Origin: Okapia johnstoni
Lineage: Eukaryota; Chordata; Mammalia; Artiodactyla; Giraffidae
Assembly (NCBI GenBank): GCA_024291935.2
Contig: JAGTYA010000025.1
Coordinates: 7,337,501 to 7,401,500 of the forward strand
DNA length: 64,000 nucleotides
Reading direction: 5' to 3'
The first letter of the stretch is position 1; every line of letters begins with the position of its first letter. A program made the position numbers and the translations under genes. A model generated the notes under the pieces. That model saw only the letters and a program-made list of their open reading frames with translations, was not told where the DNA came from and made no database searches. Positions 43,672-55,503 of this stretch are shown piece by piece.

Positions 43672-45393
43672 AAGAAAGAAATAGAGGAAAACAATAAAAT
43701 GGGAAAGACTAGAGATCTCTTCAAGAAAATCAGAGATACCAAAGGAACATTTTATGCATAGATGGGCACAATATAAGACAGAAATGGTATGGACCTAACA
43801 GAAGCAGAAGATATTAAGAAGAGGTGGCAAGAATACACAGAAGAACTGTACAAAAAAGATCTTCAAGACCCAGATAATCACGATGGTGTGATCACTCACC
43901 TAGAGCCAGACATTCTGGAATGTGAAGCCAAGTGGGCCTTAGGAAGCATCACTACGAACAAAGCTAGTGGAGGTGATGAAATTTCAGTTGAGCTATTTCA
44001 CATCCTAAAAGATGATGCTGTGAAAGTGCTGCACTCAATATGCCAGCAAATTTGGAAAACTCAGCAGTGGCCACAGGACTGGAAAAGGTCACTTTTCATT
44101 CCAATCCCAAAGAAAGGCAGTGTCAAAGAATGCTCAAACTACCGCACAATTGCACTCATCTCACACGGTAGCAAAGTAATGCTCAGAATTCTCCAAGCCA
44201 GGCTTCAGCAATACGTGAACTGTGAACTTCCACATGTTCAAGCTGGTTTTAGAAAAGGCAGAAGAACCAGAGATCAAATTGCCAACATCCACTGGATCAT
44301 TGAAAAAGCAAGAGAGTTCCAGAAAAATCTATTTCTGCTTTATTGACTATGCCAAAGCCTTTGACTATGTGGATCACAATAAACTGGAAAATTCTTAAAG
44401 AGATGGGAATACCAGACCACCTGATCTATCTCTTGAGAAACCTGTATGCAGGTCAGGAAGCAACAGTTAGAACTGGACATGGAACAACAGACTGGTTCCA
44501 AATAGGAAAAGGAGTACGTCAAGGCTGTATATTGTCACCCTGCTTATTTAACTTATATGCAGAGTACATCATGAGAAATGCTGGGCTGGAAGAAGCACAA
44601 GCTGGAATCAAGATTGCTGGGATAAATATAGATAACCTCAGATATGCAAATGACACCACCCGTATGGCAGAAAGTGAAGAGGAACTAAAGAGCCTCTTTA
44701 TGAAAGTGAAAGAGGAGAGTGAAAAGGTTGACTTAAAACTCAACATCCAGAAAACTAAGATCATGGCATCTGGTCCCATCACTTCATGGGAAATAGATGG
44801 GGAAACAGTGGCTGACTTTATTTTTCTGGGCTCCAAAATCACTGAAGATGGTGACTGCAGTCATGAAATTAAAAGATGCTTGCTCCTTGGAAGGAAGGTT
44901 ATGACCAACCTAGACAGCATGTTAAAAAGCAGAGACATTACTTTGTCAACAAAGGTCTGTCTAGTCAAGGCTATGGTTTTTCCAGTAGTCATGTATAGAT
45001 GTGAGAATTGGACTATAAAGAAAGCTGAGCGCCGCAGAATTGATGCTTTTGAACTGTGGTGTTGTAGAAGAGTCTTGAGAGTCCCTTGGACTGCAAGGAG
45101 ATCATTCCTGAGTGTTCATTGGAAGGACTGATGTTGAAGCTGAAACTCCAATACTTTGGCCACCTCATGTGAAGAGCTGACTCATTGGAAAAGACCCTAA
45201 TCCTGGGAAAGATTGAGGACAGGAGGAGAAGGGGACAACAGAGGATGAGATGGTTGCATGGCATCACCGAGTCAATGGACATGAGTTTGGATAAACTGCG
45301 GAAGTTGGTGATGGACAGGGAGGCCTGGCGTGCTGCGGTTCATGGGGTCGCAAAGAGTCAGACACAACTGAGCAACTGAACTGAACTGAACTT
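43672..45393 (+). mobile_element. 1.7 kb BovB copy with mutated RT active site
   Basis: Two long frames: 43789-44346 (MDLTEAEDIKKRWQEYTEELY... to REFQKN) and 44343-45131 ([17 protein letters not shown]... to RRSFLS), separated by a small deletion near 44325 that shifts frame. The RT box reads YAND: the first catalytic Asp is Asn (AAT at 44649-44651). About 24 bases are missing near 45104. The 3' tail is ACTGA-type. Inactive. Confidence 0.95.
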
Positions 45394-46548
45394 CTAGGAG
45401 AGAAACGTAAGTCTCAAGAGCAAGGCAAAGAAAATTCTGGGCTTTCCTGGCTATGATACACTTGAAGTGCTATAAAGAAACAATGGTGCTAAGACCTACA
45501 TTGCCAACACATCATGCCACAATTTCTTGGGCTTACAAAACCTAGGTTGTGTAATGGTTCCCATTGTGTAGGGATGTGTGATGTCCTGAACTGAGCTGTA
45601 AGAGAAGTGATGAAGGTACACTGACTTGGATTACTGTGGTCTTGAATAAGTGGAATGGGCCTCGCTGCTCCACTATGTCTGAGACTGTTCTGTGTCTTTT
45701 TATGGCTCCTGGTCATGCATCTTTCTTGATGCTCACCATCTTGGTGCCCCAGTGGTCTGTCTCCCTAATATTGAGCAGCAGGGGGTGATCTGCTCTGAGC
45801 CTCACCCCAGTTCCCTGCTAACATGGAGGCCACATTTGTGACCTAGGTGACCATCTACTTGGGATGCCCAGACCTCATCTAATAATTTAACAAATGCTTT
45901 TGAGCACTTCTTGGGCCAGTCCTTGGGACCAGGCCTTAGGAGACAATAGAGGTCATGTCAGATATGGTTTCCACCCCATGGACCTACTACAGGGTTGCAA
46001 GTGACAGAAATGAACTTTGTGAATGGCTACTGGCATGTTGTATGGAATCCAGGAACACTTTGGATGACCTCACTTCTGAAAGGCTCAAGCCAGGTCAGCT
46101 TCTGGAACCTCATCAACCAGAATCTGAGGACATTCCCACTAGAATGCTGCCATTGACTTATATGAATCATTCCTATTTCTACTTGCTATGAGCATCAGTT
46201 CAAAAGTCCAAAGCTAGGGTGAAGAATCGTCTTAAGTCCACCTCTGCTGCAGTCAGCTCTAAAGGGAGGTTGGGGCTAGTTGGCACAACATGGGCAGAGG
46301 ACCAACAGCTCCCAGAGGAGAAGGAATCACTGTGAGCAGAGTAGAAGCTCTAAAAAAGAAGGATTCATTACAAGGATCTTGAAGTCCAGCAGAGGAAATC
46401 TTACAAAGAACTATATTCAACTCAGCCTCATAGATGCTTAATTAAGTGAAACTCAGGGGTAGGTGGGTGTTAGGCACTTTTTCACTTAGGCGGTGACATC
46501 TCCACTTATCTTTTTTTACACCAAGTATATTATATTCAATATATACAG
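45394..46548. other. HRH1-ATG7 intergenic sequence
   Basis: No named repeat and no gene. A 78-codon frame at 45955-46191 reads like protein but has no recognised domain or splice context. Confidence 0.4.
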
Positions 46549-46773
46549 TAATGCATGTGTGCTCATTCACTTCAATTGTGTCCAACTCTTTGCAACCCCA
46601 TGGACTGTAGCCCACCAGGCTCCTCTGTCCTTGGAATTCTCTAGCCAAGAATACTGGAGTGGCTTGCCATTTCCTACTCCAGGGGATATTCCCCACCCAG
46701 GGATCAGACCCGAGTCTCCTGTGGCTCCTGCATTGCAGGTGGATTCTTTACCACTGAGCCACTGGGGAAGCCC
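46549..46773 (-). repeat. Bov-tA SINE
   Basis: Reverse complement, 'gcatgtgtgctcattcactt' to 'ccactgagccactggggaag'. Confidence 0.93.
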
Positions 46774-47147
46774 AATGTATACAGTAAAATGCACCTATTT
46801 TAAATGCAGAGCTCAAGAGTTTTGACAGATGTGTGCACCCATGTCACCTCCATCTCAATCAAGATGTAGAAGACTTCTGTCACCTCAGAAAGATTCTCAA
46901 TCCCCTTTGCAGATAATGCTCTCTTTTATGCCCCAGGCAGCCACCAAAGTGACTTCTGTCACTATAGATTAGTTTTGCTGATTCTAGAACTTTCTGTAAT
47001 TGGATTAATACAGTATGGACTCTTTCTCCATCAACATTTTGTCTAAGATTCAACCACATTTCAAAACTGTGTTTTGGAGCCTAAGAGAAAGAGAGAGGAT
47101 GTTGTCAGAATGGAGACATGAAAGAGCAGAGTGTGCTTTAAACACCA
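46774..47147 (-). repeat. Old L1-type remnant
   Basis: 'agttttgacagatgtgtgca', 'atctcaatcaagatgtagaa', 'caggcagccaccaaagtgac' are phrases of old L1 3' regions in antisense. Confidence 0.55.
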
Positions 47148-47158
47148 GAATTAGTTTA

Positions 47159-47473
47159 TTTATTTTTTTAATTTATTTATCTATTTTTTACTTTACAATA
47201 TTGTATTGGTTTTGCCATACATTGACATGAATCCACCATGGGTGTACATGTGTTCCCCTTCCAGAACCCCCCTTCCACCTCCCTCCCCATCCCATCCCTC
47301 TGGGTCATCCCGGTGCACCAGCCCCGGGCACCCTGTATCATGCATCGAACCTGGACTGGCGATTCGTTTCACATATGATAATTTACATGCTTCAGTGCCA
47401 TTCTCCCATATCATCCTGCCCTCGTCCTCTCCCATAGAGTCCAAAATACAGTTCTATACATCTGTAAACACGG
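47159..47473 (-). mobile_element. Young L1_BT-type LINE 3' end with exact TSD
   Basis: Antisense ruminant L1 3' end: T/A-rich tail at the left, then 'ttgtattggttttgccatac', 'catgaatccaccatgggtgt', 'ggcgattcgtttcacatatg'. The 11-mer GAATTAGTTTA is repeated exactly at 47148-47158 and 47474-47484, defining a 5'-truncated insertion of about 315 bp. Confidence 0.95.
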
Positions 47474-47484
47474 GAATTAGTTTA

Positions 47485-47875
47485 GTGTGACCAACACAAA
47501 CAGTCTGAGGGGCAGTGGCAGGACAGGAGCCTGATAAAGTGGAGAGAGATGACAAAGTTGAATTCTACCTGAGCCCTGCACTCTTGAAAAACGGGGATGG
47601 TGAAGAAATCCCCCAACTCTTTTGTCCTCTGGGAATGGTTTACTGCAAAGAAACACCTCTTCCCATAGGACCTATGTAAGATTCCTGATTGCTTCACTCG
47701 GGTATCTGTGGCAAGGCTACACACAGTCCTTCTGAATTCCTATTCTTTACTATATAAAAGATTCTTTGAGCTACTTGTTTCCCCTGATCAATAGAACAAA
47801 ATGCTGGTCAACAAAATTTTAAACTTCTCTCATTTTTTCCAGTCTCCTGAATTTTGACACACCCTCAGCCTGAGT
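47485..47875. other. Unassigned intergenic sequence
   Basis: No gene or named repeat. Confidence 0.4.
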
Positions 47876-48340
47876 CTGTGTAGTCAAAGCTATGGTTTTC
47901 CCAGTAGTCATGTAGGGATATGAGAGTTGGACCATAAAGAAGGCTGAGCACCAAAGAATGGATGCTTTCAAACTGTGGTGTTGGAGAAGACTCTTGAAAG
48001 TCCCTTGGACTGGAAGGAGATCAAACCAATCAATCCTAAAGCAAATTAATTCTAAATGTTCATTGCAAGGACTGATGCTGAAGGTGAAGTTCCTGTACTC
48101 TGGCCACCTGATGCAAAGAGTCAACTCATTGGAAAAGACCCTGATGCTGGGAAAGATTGAGGGCAGAAGTTCTGAGAAGGGGATGACAGAGGATGAGATG
48201 GTTTGATGGCATCTCCATCTCAATGGTTAAGAGTTTGAGCAAATTCCAGGAGATAGTAAACGACAAGGAAGCCTGGCGTCCTGCAGTCCATGGGGTCACA
48301 TAGAGTCGGACATGACTTAGTGACTGAACAACTGAACAGC
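47876..48340 (+). mobile_element. BovB 3' fragment
   Basis: From 'tagtcaaagctatggttttc' (VKAMVFPVV) to the 3' end with tail 'gactgaacaactgaacagc'. Encodes [17 protein letters not shown]. Degenerate. Confidence 0.92.
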
Positions 48341-48354
48341 AACAGCCCAAGGTG

Positions 48355-48560
48355 AGCTTCCCAGGTGGCACTAGTGGTGGAGAATCTGCCTGCCAGTGCA
48401 GGAGACATAAGAGATGTGGGTTTGATCCCTGGGTTGGGAAGATCCCTTGGAGAAGGTCATGGCAGACCACTCCAGTGTTCTTGCCTGGAGAACCCCGTGG
48501 ACAGAGGAGTCCATGGAGTCACATAGAGTCGGACATGACTGAAGCAACGTAGCACACACG
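48355..48560 (+). repeat. Bov-tA SINE
   Basis: 'gcttcccaggtggcactagt' to 'catgactgaagcaacgtagc', immediately after the BovB 3' end. Confidence 0.93.
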
Positions 48561-49138
48561 CACAGCCTGAGTCAGCAAATAAATCCTTCTGAGAACATGC
48601 AGGCCTCAAGTTAAAACATTCTCTGACTTACTACTATTCAGTCAAGCCACCCATTCTTCCCACTCTTCCACATCTAGTTCTTTCTGGCTTTCTTCAGTCT
48701 TCAAGGAAAAACTTTTTTTGCCTAATCCTTGAGACACCTGCAAAATCGTGTTTAGAATCAAGCCCCAAAGCTCTTTAACCTTCAAAAAGTCAAAACTTTT
48801 CCTATCCTCTGTTCTTTCATGTATAAAATGGGGATGATATAATTTTTACCTTGTAGGATCTTTGGGATGATTAGAGATGGGCAACCATGGAAATATGATA
48901 GATAATCAATAAATAGTAGTCTACAGAGTTACATTAGTCCTGGCCTTATATGTCAGATTAAGTTTACACTCACTGTTGTGTCTTTAACACTGTCCAAAGC
49001 TTGGAACATAGTATCCTCTCAATAAACAATTTGGAATGAACAACTTTATCCCATTGATACCAGGAAGCTGGTATGAGAATAATACCTGGTTTAGAAAGAG
49101 GAGTTTGGTCACTGTTGACTTTCAATCGGGCCCTAAAT
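48561..49138. other. Unassigned intergenic sequence
   Basis: AT-rich. 48800-48920 has MIR-like traces ('tgtataaaatggggatgata'). No gene. Confidence 0.4.
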
Positions 49139-49440
49139 GGCTTTCCTGATAGCTCAGTTGGTAAGGAATCCACCTGCAATGCAGGAGACCCCGATTTGAT
49201 TCCTGGGTCAGGAAGATCCGCTGGAGAAGGGACAGGCTACCCGCTCCAGTATTCTTGGGCTTCCCTTGTGGCTCAGGTGGTAGAGAAGCCGCCTGCAACG
49301 TGGGAGACCTGGGTTGGATCCCCTGGAGAAGGGAAAGGGTACCCGTTCCAGTATTCTGGCCAGGAGAATCCCATGGATTGATTGTATAGTCCATGGGGTC
49401 GCAAAGAGTCGGACACCAACTGAGCAACTTTCACTTCACT
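49139..49440 (+). repeat. Bov-A2 (dimeric) SINE
   Basis: Two monomers ('gatagctcagttggtaagga...' and 'gcttcccttgtggctcaggt...') ending 'gagcaactttcacttcactt'. It stops about 300 bases before the CpG island. Confidence 0.9.
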
Positions 49441-49719
49441 TAATGTATTAAAAGGGGCCTGTTTCTCCACACGTGCCTCCCTAAGGATCCCTGTGATACA
49501 AAATTTAATGCTGCCTGGAAAATGGAGGTGATAATTCCTGTCATCCTGAAATCACTAGAGGGGAGGAGGGCCACTTTTAACAGCCTGAGGGCCATATATA
49601 CACATTGCCACCTCTGATAAAGAGAGAGGCTGTCCACCGGCTCTCCCAAGGGGGCGTAACCAGCCCCTAATGACCCGCCTTCCCCAGGGCCCAAGTTCCT
49701 CCCACCCCGCCGGGTGCTA

Positions 49720-50060
49720 GGGGCTCCTTCACTGGGCCGACCGTGGGTCCTTGTGCGCATGCGCGCACGCTCCCCACCTCCCGTCGGCGGGGGCGGGGCC
49801 ATGTGCGTCATCGGGACGCGCGCCGCGGACTGCGCCGCGGTTGCCGGAAGTTGGGCGGCGGTAAGTGAGCCGCGCCGTTGAGGGAAGACTGGGGTCCTGC
49901 GAGGTCGGTTTTGTAGTCCTGGGACTGAGGGGTGAGCTCGGCGGTGAGGTCGAGGGTCACGGCGGGTCTGAGGCGCCTCCTTCAGGAGGCGGTCCTCCCT
50001 TCTCTAGGGAGACACACCGACTCCGGCTCTCGCCTTCTGTCTGCGGTCACGTCCCCCCTC
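49720..50060 (+). promoter_or_regulatory. ATG7: CpG-island promoter, probable ATG7 promoter
   Basis: A sharp rise in CpG density against an AT-rich background and no TATA box. Ordered sites: NRF1 palindrome TGCGCATGCGCG (49754-49765), GC box GGGGCGGGGCC (49790-49800), CRE-like TGCGTCAT (49804-49811), ETS site CCGGAAGT (49844-49851). In human, ATG7 follows HRH1 on the same strand at about 10 kb, which matches the spacing here. Confidence 0.85.
49825..49860 (+). other. ATG7: Probable non-coding exon 1 of ATG7 with splice donor
   Basis: Ends GGGCGGCG followed by the strong donor GTAAGT at 49861-49866. Human ATG7 mRNA, as I recall it, has a very similar leader (GGAAGTTGAGCGGCG) spliced to an exon carrying the start codon. 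ATG7 is the E1-like enzyme activating ATG8 and ATG12 in autophagy. The transcription start is uncertain. No ATG7 coding exon was found up to 64000, so the remainder would be intron 1. Confidence 0.7.
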
Positions 50061-50349
50061 AGGCTGGTTCAGCCCGGGGTCTTCCGACTGGGAAGCTCTT
50101 GCTGATTAACGAAGTAATTCCCGCCTGTCCCCGGCGGCGAGTCCTCTGAACATCCTGTGTGGGAACTCGGGGGACAGGACGCCTGGGCTCTCCCTCCTGG
50201 CTTTGCCCGGTTTCGCTGTGACTGGCGCGTCTTTTGTAGCCAAGTCCTCTCCTCCCTTCATGTGACATGATGTTGAAACCCTTTAAGGAGCTGAGTACAG
50301 GGCTCACATGCAACCGCAGGGTCCTTTTTCTGTTCCACCCAGTTTCTCA
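50061..50349. other. Start of ATG7 intron 1
   Basis: GC-rich shore of the CpG island grading into ordinary sequence. Nothing further recognised. Confidence 0.5.
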
Positions 50350-51560
50350 TGGTAGAAAATACGTGTAAATACTGATTGAGCTGCTGCTACACACCTAGCG
50401 CTGCTCTGCAAGCTGGGGATACCAAAGTGAATAAGGTACACATTCCTGTCCTCGAGTTAATTTTTTTTTTTTTTAAAGTCAAGGAGATAGCAGCACTACA
50501 GTATGAAACAACTGTTGTAGGGGTTTGCTGGTGGACTTAGGGTGCTCGCAGGTCAGGCTGAGGCATCAGTAGGCTTCGGTCCTAAAGGATGAGCAGGATT
50601 AGTCAGGTGAAGAGGGCAGAGAGATGGGATGATATCCCAGACATTGGGAGTGGCATGAACAGAAGGCTAGCCAATGAGTGACCTGCAAGTAGTTCACTCA
50701 AGCTGGAATGCCCAGTTGTGGAAGAGGCAACTCTGGAAAGCCAGATCATGAAGGATCGTGTGGGCAACAGCGTGAGGAGCACAGACTTTGGAAGCTGAGG
50801 TACTTGTGTGCCATGTCTGGCTTTGCCACTGAGCTAGTTTGTGAGCTTGGGCTGGTCACTCCCTTTCTTAGCTTCAGTTTCCTCATCTGTAAAAGGAGCA
50901 AATAGGGAGTTCCCTGGTGGCCTAGTGGTTAGGATTCTGGGCTTTCACTGCCGTGGCCCAGGGTTCAATCCCTGGTCAGGGAACTGAGATCCCACAAGCT
51001 GCATGCCGTAGCCAAACATCCCCTTCTCCCCCTGCCCCCCCCCCCAAAAAAAAAACAGAACAAAAATAAAGGACAGACATTAACCCACCTCCTAGGGTTG
51101 CTGTGAGAAGTGAATTAGAGGATGTTAGCCAGTTGGCAGTAGTAGATAGTAAACATTAAACTGTTGCAGTTACTATTGCCATGTTGACATGTTAAGCTTT
51201 ATTTGGAAGTGTGGGTGTGAAGAGTAGAGCCCTGAGGAATTTTAAGCAGGGTTGTGACATGGTTTCATCTCTTTTAAATTAGCCAGGCAGTGATGTGCTG
51301 ATTAGAGTGGACAGGAAGGACCTGCAGGTAGACCAGTCAGGGCACTGTTGCTGTCATCCAGGTGACGGAGGAGGGGGGCCTGAACCAAGGGAGCACCTGT
51401 GGGGATGGAGAGGGGTGGGTGGATTCAAGAGACAAGGAAATGAGATTGGCTGCACTGGTAACTGGTTGGATGATGCGGGGGGGGGGCAGGATTTTGGGGG
51501 TCGAGGATGGAGAATGAACCGTCTACGTGGAAATAAAAATGATAAGTTGTTTGATCAGTA
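50350..51560 (+). repeat. L2/MIR composite block
   Basis: L2 text at 50355-50760 and 51180-51500 ('gcagggttgtgacatggttt', 'ggatggagaggggtgggtgg') with MIR core at 50780-50905 ('ccatgtctggctttgccact', 'tcagtttcctcatctgtaaa') continuing at 51069-51120. A SINE at 50906-51068 splits the MIR. G-rich run at 51477-51486. Confidence 0.6.
50906..51068 (+). repeat. tRNA-Glu SINE (simple Bov-tA1/CHR-type)
   Basis: 'gggagttccctggtggccta' head, 'ggttcaatccctggtcaggg' B-box region, 'gcatgccgtagccaaac', then a C/A-rich tail. Inserted into a MIR. Confidence 0.88.
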
Positions 51561-51707
51561 TCCTTGACCTCAGAGATTTTATTTGGAAGTCAGAATGACC
51601 TCTGGCTTCCACTTTTGCCCATGGAAATAAGATTCTCTGATGCCTTCCTCCTCTCTTTCTCCCCGTCCTCCCTGCTTTTTCTAGTGTAAGTAACACCCCA
51701 CAGTGTG

Positions 51708-53067
51708 TTCAGTTCAGTTGATCAGTTGTGTCCACCTCTTTGTGACCCCACGGACTGCAACACACCAGGTTTTCCTTTCCATCATCAACTCCTGGAGCTT
51801 GCTCAAACTCATGTCTTATTGAGTCAGTGATACCACCCAGCCATCTCATCCTCTGTCATCCCCTTCTCCTCCTGCCTTCAATCTTTCCCAGCATCAGGGT
51901 CTTTTCCAGTGAGTCAGTTCTTTGCATCCGGTGGCCAAAGTATTGGAGTTTCAGCTTCAACATTCGCCCTTCCAATGAATATTCAGGACTGATTTCCTTT
52001 AGGATTGACTCATTTGATCTCCTTGTACTTCCAAGGGAATCTCAAGAGTCTTCTCCAACACCTCAGTTCAAAAGCATCAATTCTTCAGGATTCAGCCTTC
52101 TTTATGGTTCAACTCTCACATTCATACATGACCACTGGAAAAACCATAGCTTTGACTAGGCAGACCTTTGTTGGCAAAGTAATGTCTCTGCTTTTTAATA
52201 TGCTGTCTAGGTTGGTTATAGCTTTTCTTCCAAGGAGCAAGCATCTTTTAATTTCATGGCTGCAGTCACCATCTGCAGTGATTTTGGAGCCCCCCAAAAT
52301 AAAGTCTCTCACTGTTTCCATTGTTTCCCCATCTGTTTGCCATGAAGTGATGGGACTGGATGCCATGATTTTAGTTTTCTGAATGTTGACTTTTAAGCAA
52401 CTTATTCACTCTTCTCTTTCACTTTCGTCAAGAGGCTCTTTAGTTCTTCTTCACTTTCTGCCATAAGGGTAGTGTCGTCTGGGTATCTGAGGTTATTGGT
52501 ATTTCTCCTGGCAATCTTGATTCCAGCTTGTGCTTCATCCAGCTTGGCATTTTGCATGACGTACTCTGCATATTAAGTTAAATAAACAGGGAAGTAATAT
52601 ACAGCCTTGACGTACTCCCTTCCCGATGTGTAACCAGTCTGTTGTTCCATGTCCAGTTCTAACTGTTGCTTCTTGACCTGCATACAGATTTCTCAGAAGG
52701 CAGATATGGTGATCTGGTAGTCCTATCTCTCTAAGAATTTTCCACAGTTTGTTGTGATATACACAGTCACAGGCTTTGGCATAGTCAATAAAGCAGTAGT
52801 AGATGTTTTTCTGGAACTCTCTTGCTTTTTCTATAACCCAATGGACGTTGGCAATTTGATCTCTGGTTCCTCTGCCTTTTCTAAACCCAGCTTGAACATC
52901 TGGAAGTTCTCAGTTCCTGTACTGTTGAAGTCCAACTTGGAGAATTTTGAGCATTACTTTACTAGCGTGTGAGATGAGTGCAATTGTGCGGTAGTTTGAA
53001 CATTCTTTAGCCTTGCCTTTCTTTGGGATTGGAATGAAAACACCTTTTCCAGTCCTGTGGCCACAGG
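51708..53067 (-). mobile_element. 1.36 kb BovB copy
   Basis: Minus strand. TTCAG-type 3' tail at 51708. Frames encode [30 protein letters not shown] and, further right, the CVDHNKLWKIL and KKGKAKECSNY regions, ending near PQDWK. Stops and indels break the RT frame. 5'-truncated. Confidence 0.94.
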
Positions 53068-53690
53068 GTGTTCAAGGGCGAACCAATAGGTGCTGCTCTG
53101 TCACCAGGCTGGCAGCGTGCATCTGCATGGTCTTGGCGGGCTGGGTGTCAGCCTGTCCACCTGGTCTCAGAATGATCACCTCTGGGGTTTTCACACCTTC
53201 TTTCTGGTTACCCTCCTTTGAACTTGTTCCTGTGTGTCAGTCTCTCTGTGAGTGTGTGGCATAGAAAGCAAGTCCTTTTTCCTCCAGGAGTCTGGCCATG
53301 TGGAGCAACATTGTACTTACTGTCCTTGCCATAACCCAAGACCCCACACGACTCTGCTAGGCTTCGTCATGGACACTTCATGCTGTCGACACCTCACACT
53401 ATCTGCGAGTCAGTGTGATGCCGTCTGCGCATCCCTCCTTATCTCTCACGTGTTCATCCCTCTCCCAGCCGCCTTTGTTGCTTTTGATTTCACTGCGTTG
53501 CAGCCATCAGCCAAGGCTCCTCAGCTTGTATCATTACAAACATAAATCCAGCTGACCCGATGGCTTTTCCTTTTATTCTAATTCTGTGGGGAAAAAAATG
53601 GTGTTTGTTCTAAGATGAATTCCTTTACTTGTGCTGAGATCCCTTTATCACTTCCTTTTCCTCGGGACCTGGTTCCCATCATTGTTCTCA
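53068..53690. other. Unassigned ATG7 intron sequence
   Basis: No repeat recognised. Plus-strand frames at 53013-53264 and 53252-53545 have no domain evidence. Confidence 0.4.
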
Positions 53691-54590
53691 TTTCTTTCCT
53701 GTTTAACTAACCCCTCTGTTTACTATCCATCCCCCCGTTTTTACTTTCATCTTTGAAAAAAACAAAACACCCTCCCATTAACCTCTGCTCTACCTTGTGA
53801 CAGTCACATTTCTCGGACAAGTTGCCACCTCTGTTCCTTGAAGGCAACATTCACTGAAATTCTACTTCTGCAGCAGCCCTCCCCCCAAACCACTCTCCTC
53901 AAAGTCACCAGGCCTCGGTGTCGCCAGAACCCCTGAACTCGTTCCCTTCCTTCTCTTCTTTGCATTCTCAGTACATCTGCCATTGATGCTCTCCCTTCAC
54001 TTGTGAAGGGATAGCTCCTGGTTTGAATTCTGTCTCTGGCCATTTCCCCTCAGTTTTCCTTGCAGGCTCTTTTCTTCTTTTTGTCCCTTTAATGCTGGTT
54101 TTCTCCAAGGCCCTGTCTCATACTCATGCTCATCTCATGCCCAGCGTAAACTCTAATCCCTGGGCCACTGACCTCTGCTCTGGCTCTTGAGTCCAGATCT
54201 CTCCTGAGCCCTCAGTCTCAGCGAGTCCCAAGCTAAGGTCATCATCTACTCTCCAAACCTGCGACTCTTCTTCCTGTCTGTACTCTCGCTCATTCCCCTT
54301 ATGCCTTTATTGATTCCAGGCAGAGCCCTGCGAGTCCTTATGGACTTTTCCCGCTCACACCATCCCTCCCATCCTCCTTCCCAGCCTGGCAGTCGGCAGG
54401 GTTCCACAGCTTCTCCTCCCTCAATACCAACTGGACACATTTTCATCATCTGCATTTCCTCTCCCCCTGCCTCAGATCAGGCCCCTTCTCACTTCCTGCC
54501 TGTGTTCCTGCCCGGCCTCCGAGCTGGTTGCCCGGCCTCAGCAGTCTGGCCCTCACTGTTGCTGGAGTGCTCTTTCTGAAAATATAGGTC
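53691..54590. repeat. L2-like ancient LINE remnant
   Basis: Pyrimidine-rich text with phrases such as 'ctctgctctaccttgtgaca', 'cagatctctcctgagccctc', 'ccaaacctgcgactcttctt' that resemble antisense L2. Low certainty. Confidence 0.35.
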
Positions 54591-54596
54591 TTTGTG

Positions 54597-54728
54597 GGAC
54601 TTCCCTGGCAGTGCAGGGCTTAAGACTCTGCGCTCCCACCGCAGTGAGGGCAGGTTCAGTCCCTGGTCAGGGAACTAAGATCCCATATGCTGTGTGCTCC
54701 CAAAATGTAGAAAGCAAACAAAACCCCC
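54597..54728 (+). repeat. tRNA-Glu SINE (simple CHR/Bov-tA-type)
   Basis: 'gggacttccctggcagtgca', 'ggttcagtccctggtcaggg', 'gatcccatatgctgtgtgc' followed by an A/C-rich tail. Confidence 0.88.
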
Positions 54729-54894
54729 CAATATTTGCTAAAATACAAATCAGTAGCTTCTCATGGAAAGCCTTCTGCGATTTGGCATTTGCCTCCTTTA
54801 TGGGTGTGGTTTCCAGCTACCGTGGCACACGAACCTTGCCTTCTCACAACACAGAACTCTTGGTGTGTTCTGAAACGGACCATGCTGTTTCTTT

Positions 54895-55290
54895 TGTTCA
54901 TAGATTCGGTCATCAGGAAGTATTTATTGGGCACCTGTGAGGGGCTAGGACCGAGGCAGGTGCTGGGAGAACAGTGATGGATGGAGGAAAATGAGAAGCT
55001 GACACAGTGCCTTTCTCAAAGAGCTTTTCTTCTAGCAGGGAAGATCGACGTTCACACTGCACGTGTGCTCTGGAGGGGAGATAGTGGCGCCCTTTGTGGG
55101 TAGGATACAGGAAAATTGACCTGAGTAGGAGTTGAGGCACTCAGGGAAGGCTCCCCTCTCGTGATGGTTGAGCTGAAATCTGAAGGGAGAAGAGGGATTC
55201 AGCAGACAGTGGGCAGGTGGACGGATAAGAACATTCTCAGCTTGTGCAGAGACCGTTGGGTGTTTCCAGAATTGCAGAAGTGGAACTGAG
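54895..55290 (+). repeat. L2 LINE remnant
   Basis: 'gaagtatttattgggcacct', 'gctgggagaacagtgatgga', 'agagcttttcttctagcagg', 'gagctgaaatctgaagggag' follow L2 order. Confidence 0.65.
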
Positions 55291-55503
55291 ACAAGCTTCC
55301 TCCTTTTGCCCGGAGTGTCCCCACTCCCCAGCATAACCTTCCTCATCCAGCGGGACTGGCTTGGGCTGCTGCCGCCGACCACTCCCCTCTCCCAGCCATC
55401 CAGAGGACATTTTGAAGAGGGGCTGCTGTTTTACTTCGTGATATAACCACAAGGCACGACTGCATTTAAGAGGGTGCCAGGGCTGATAGGCACTCTGCAG
55501 TGT

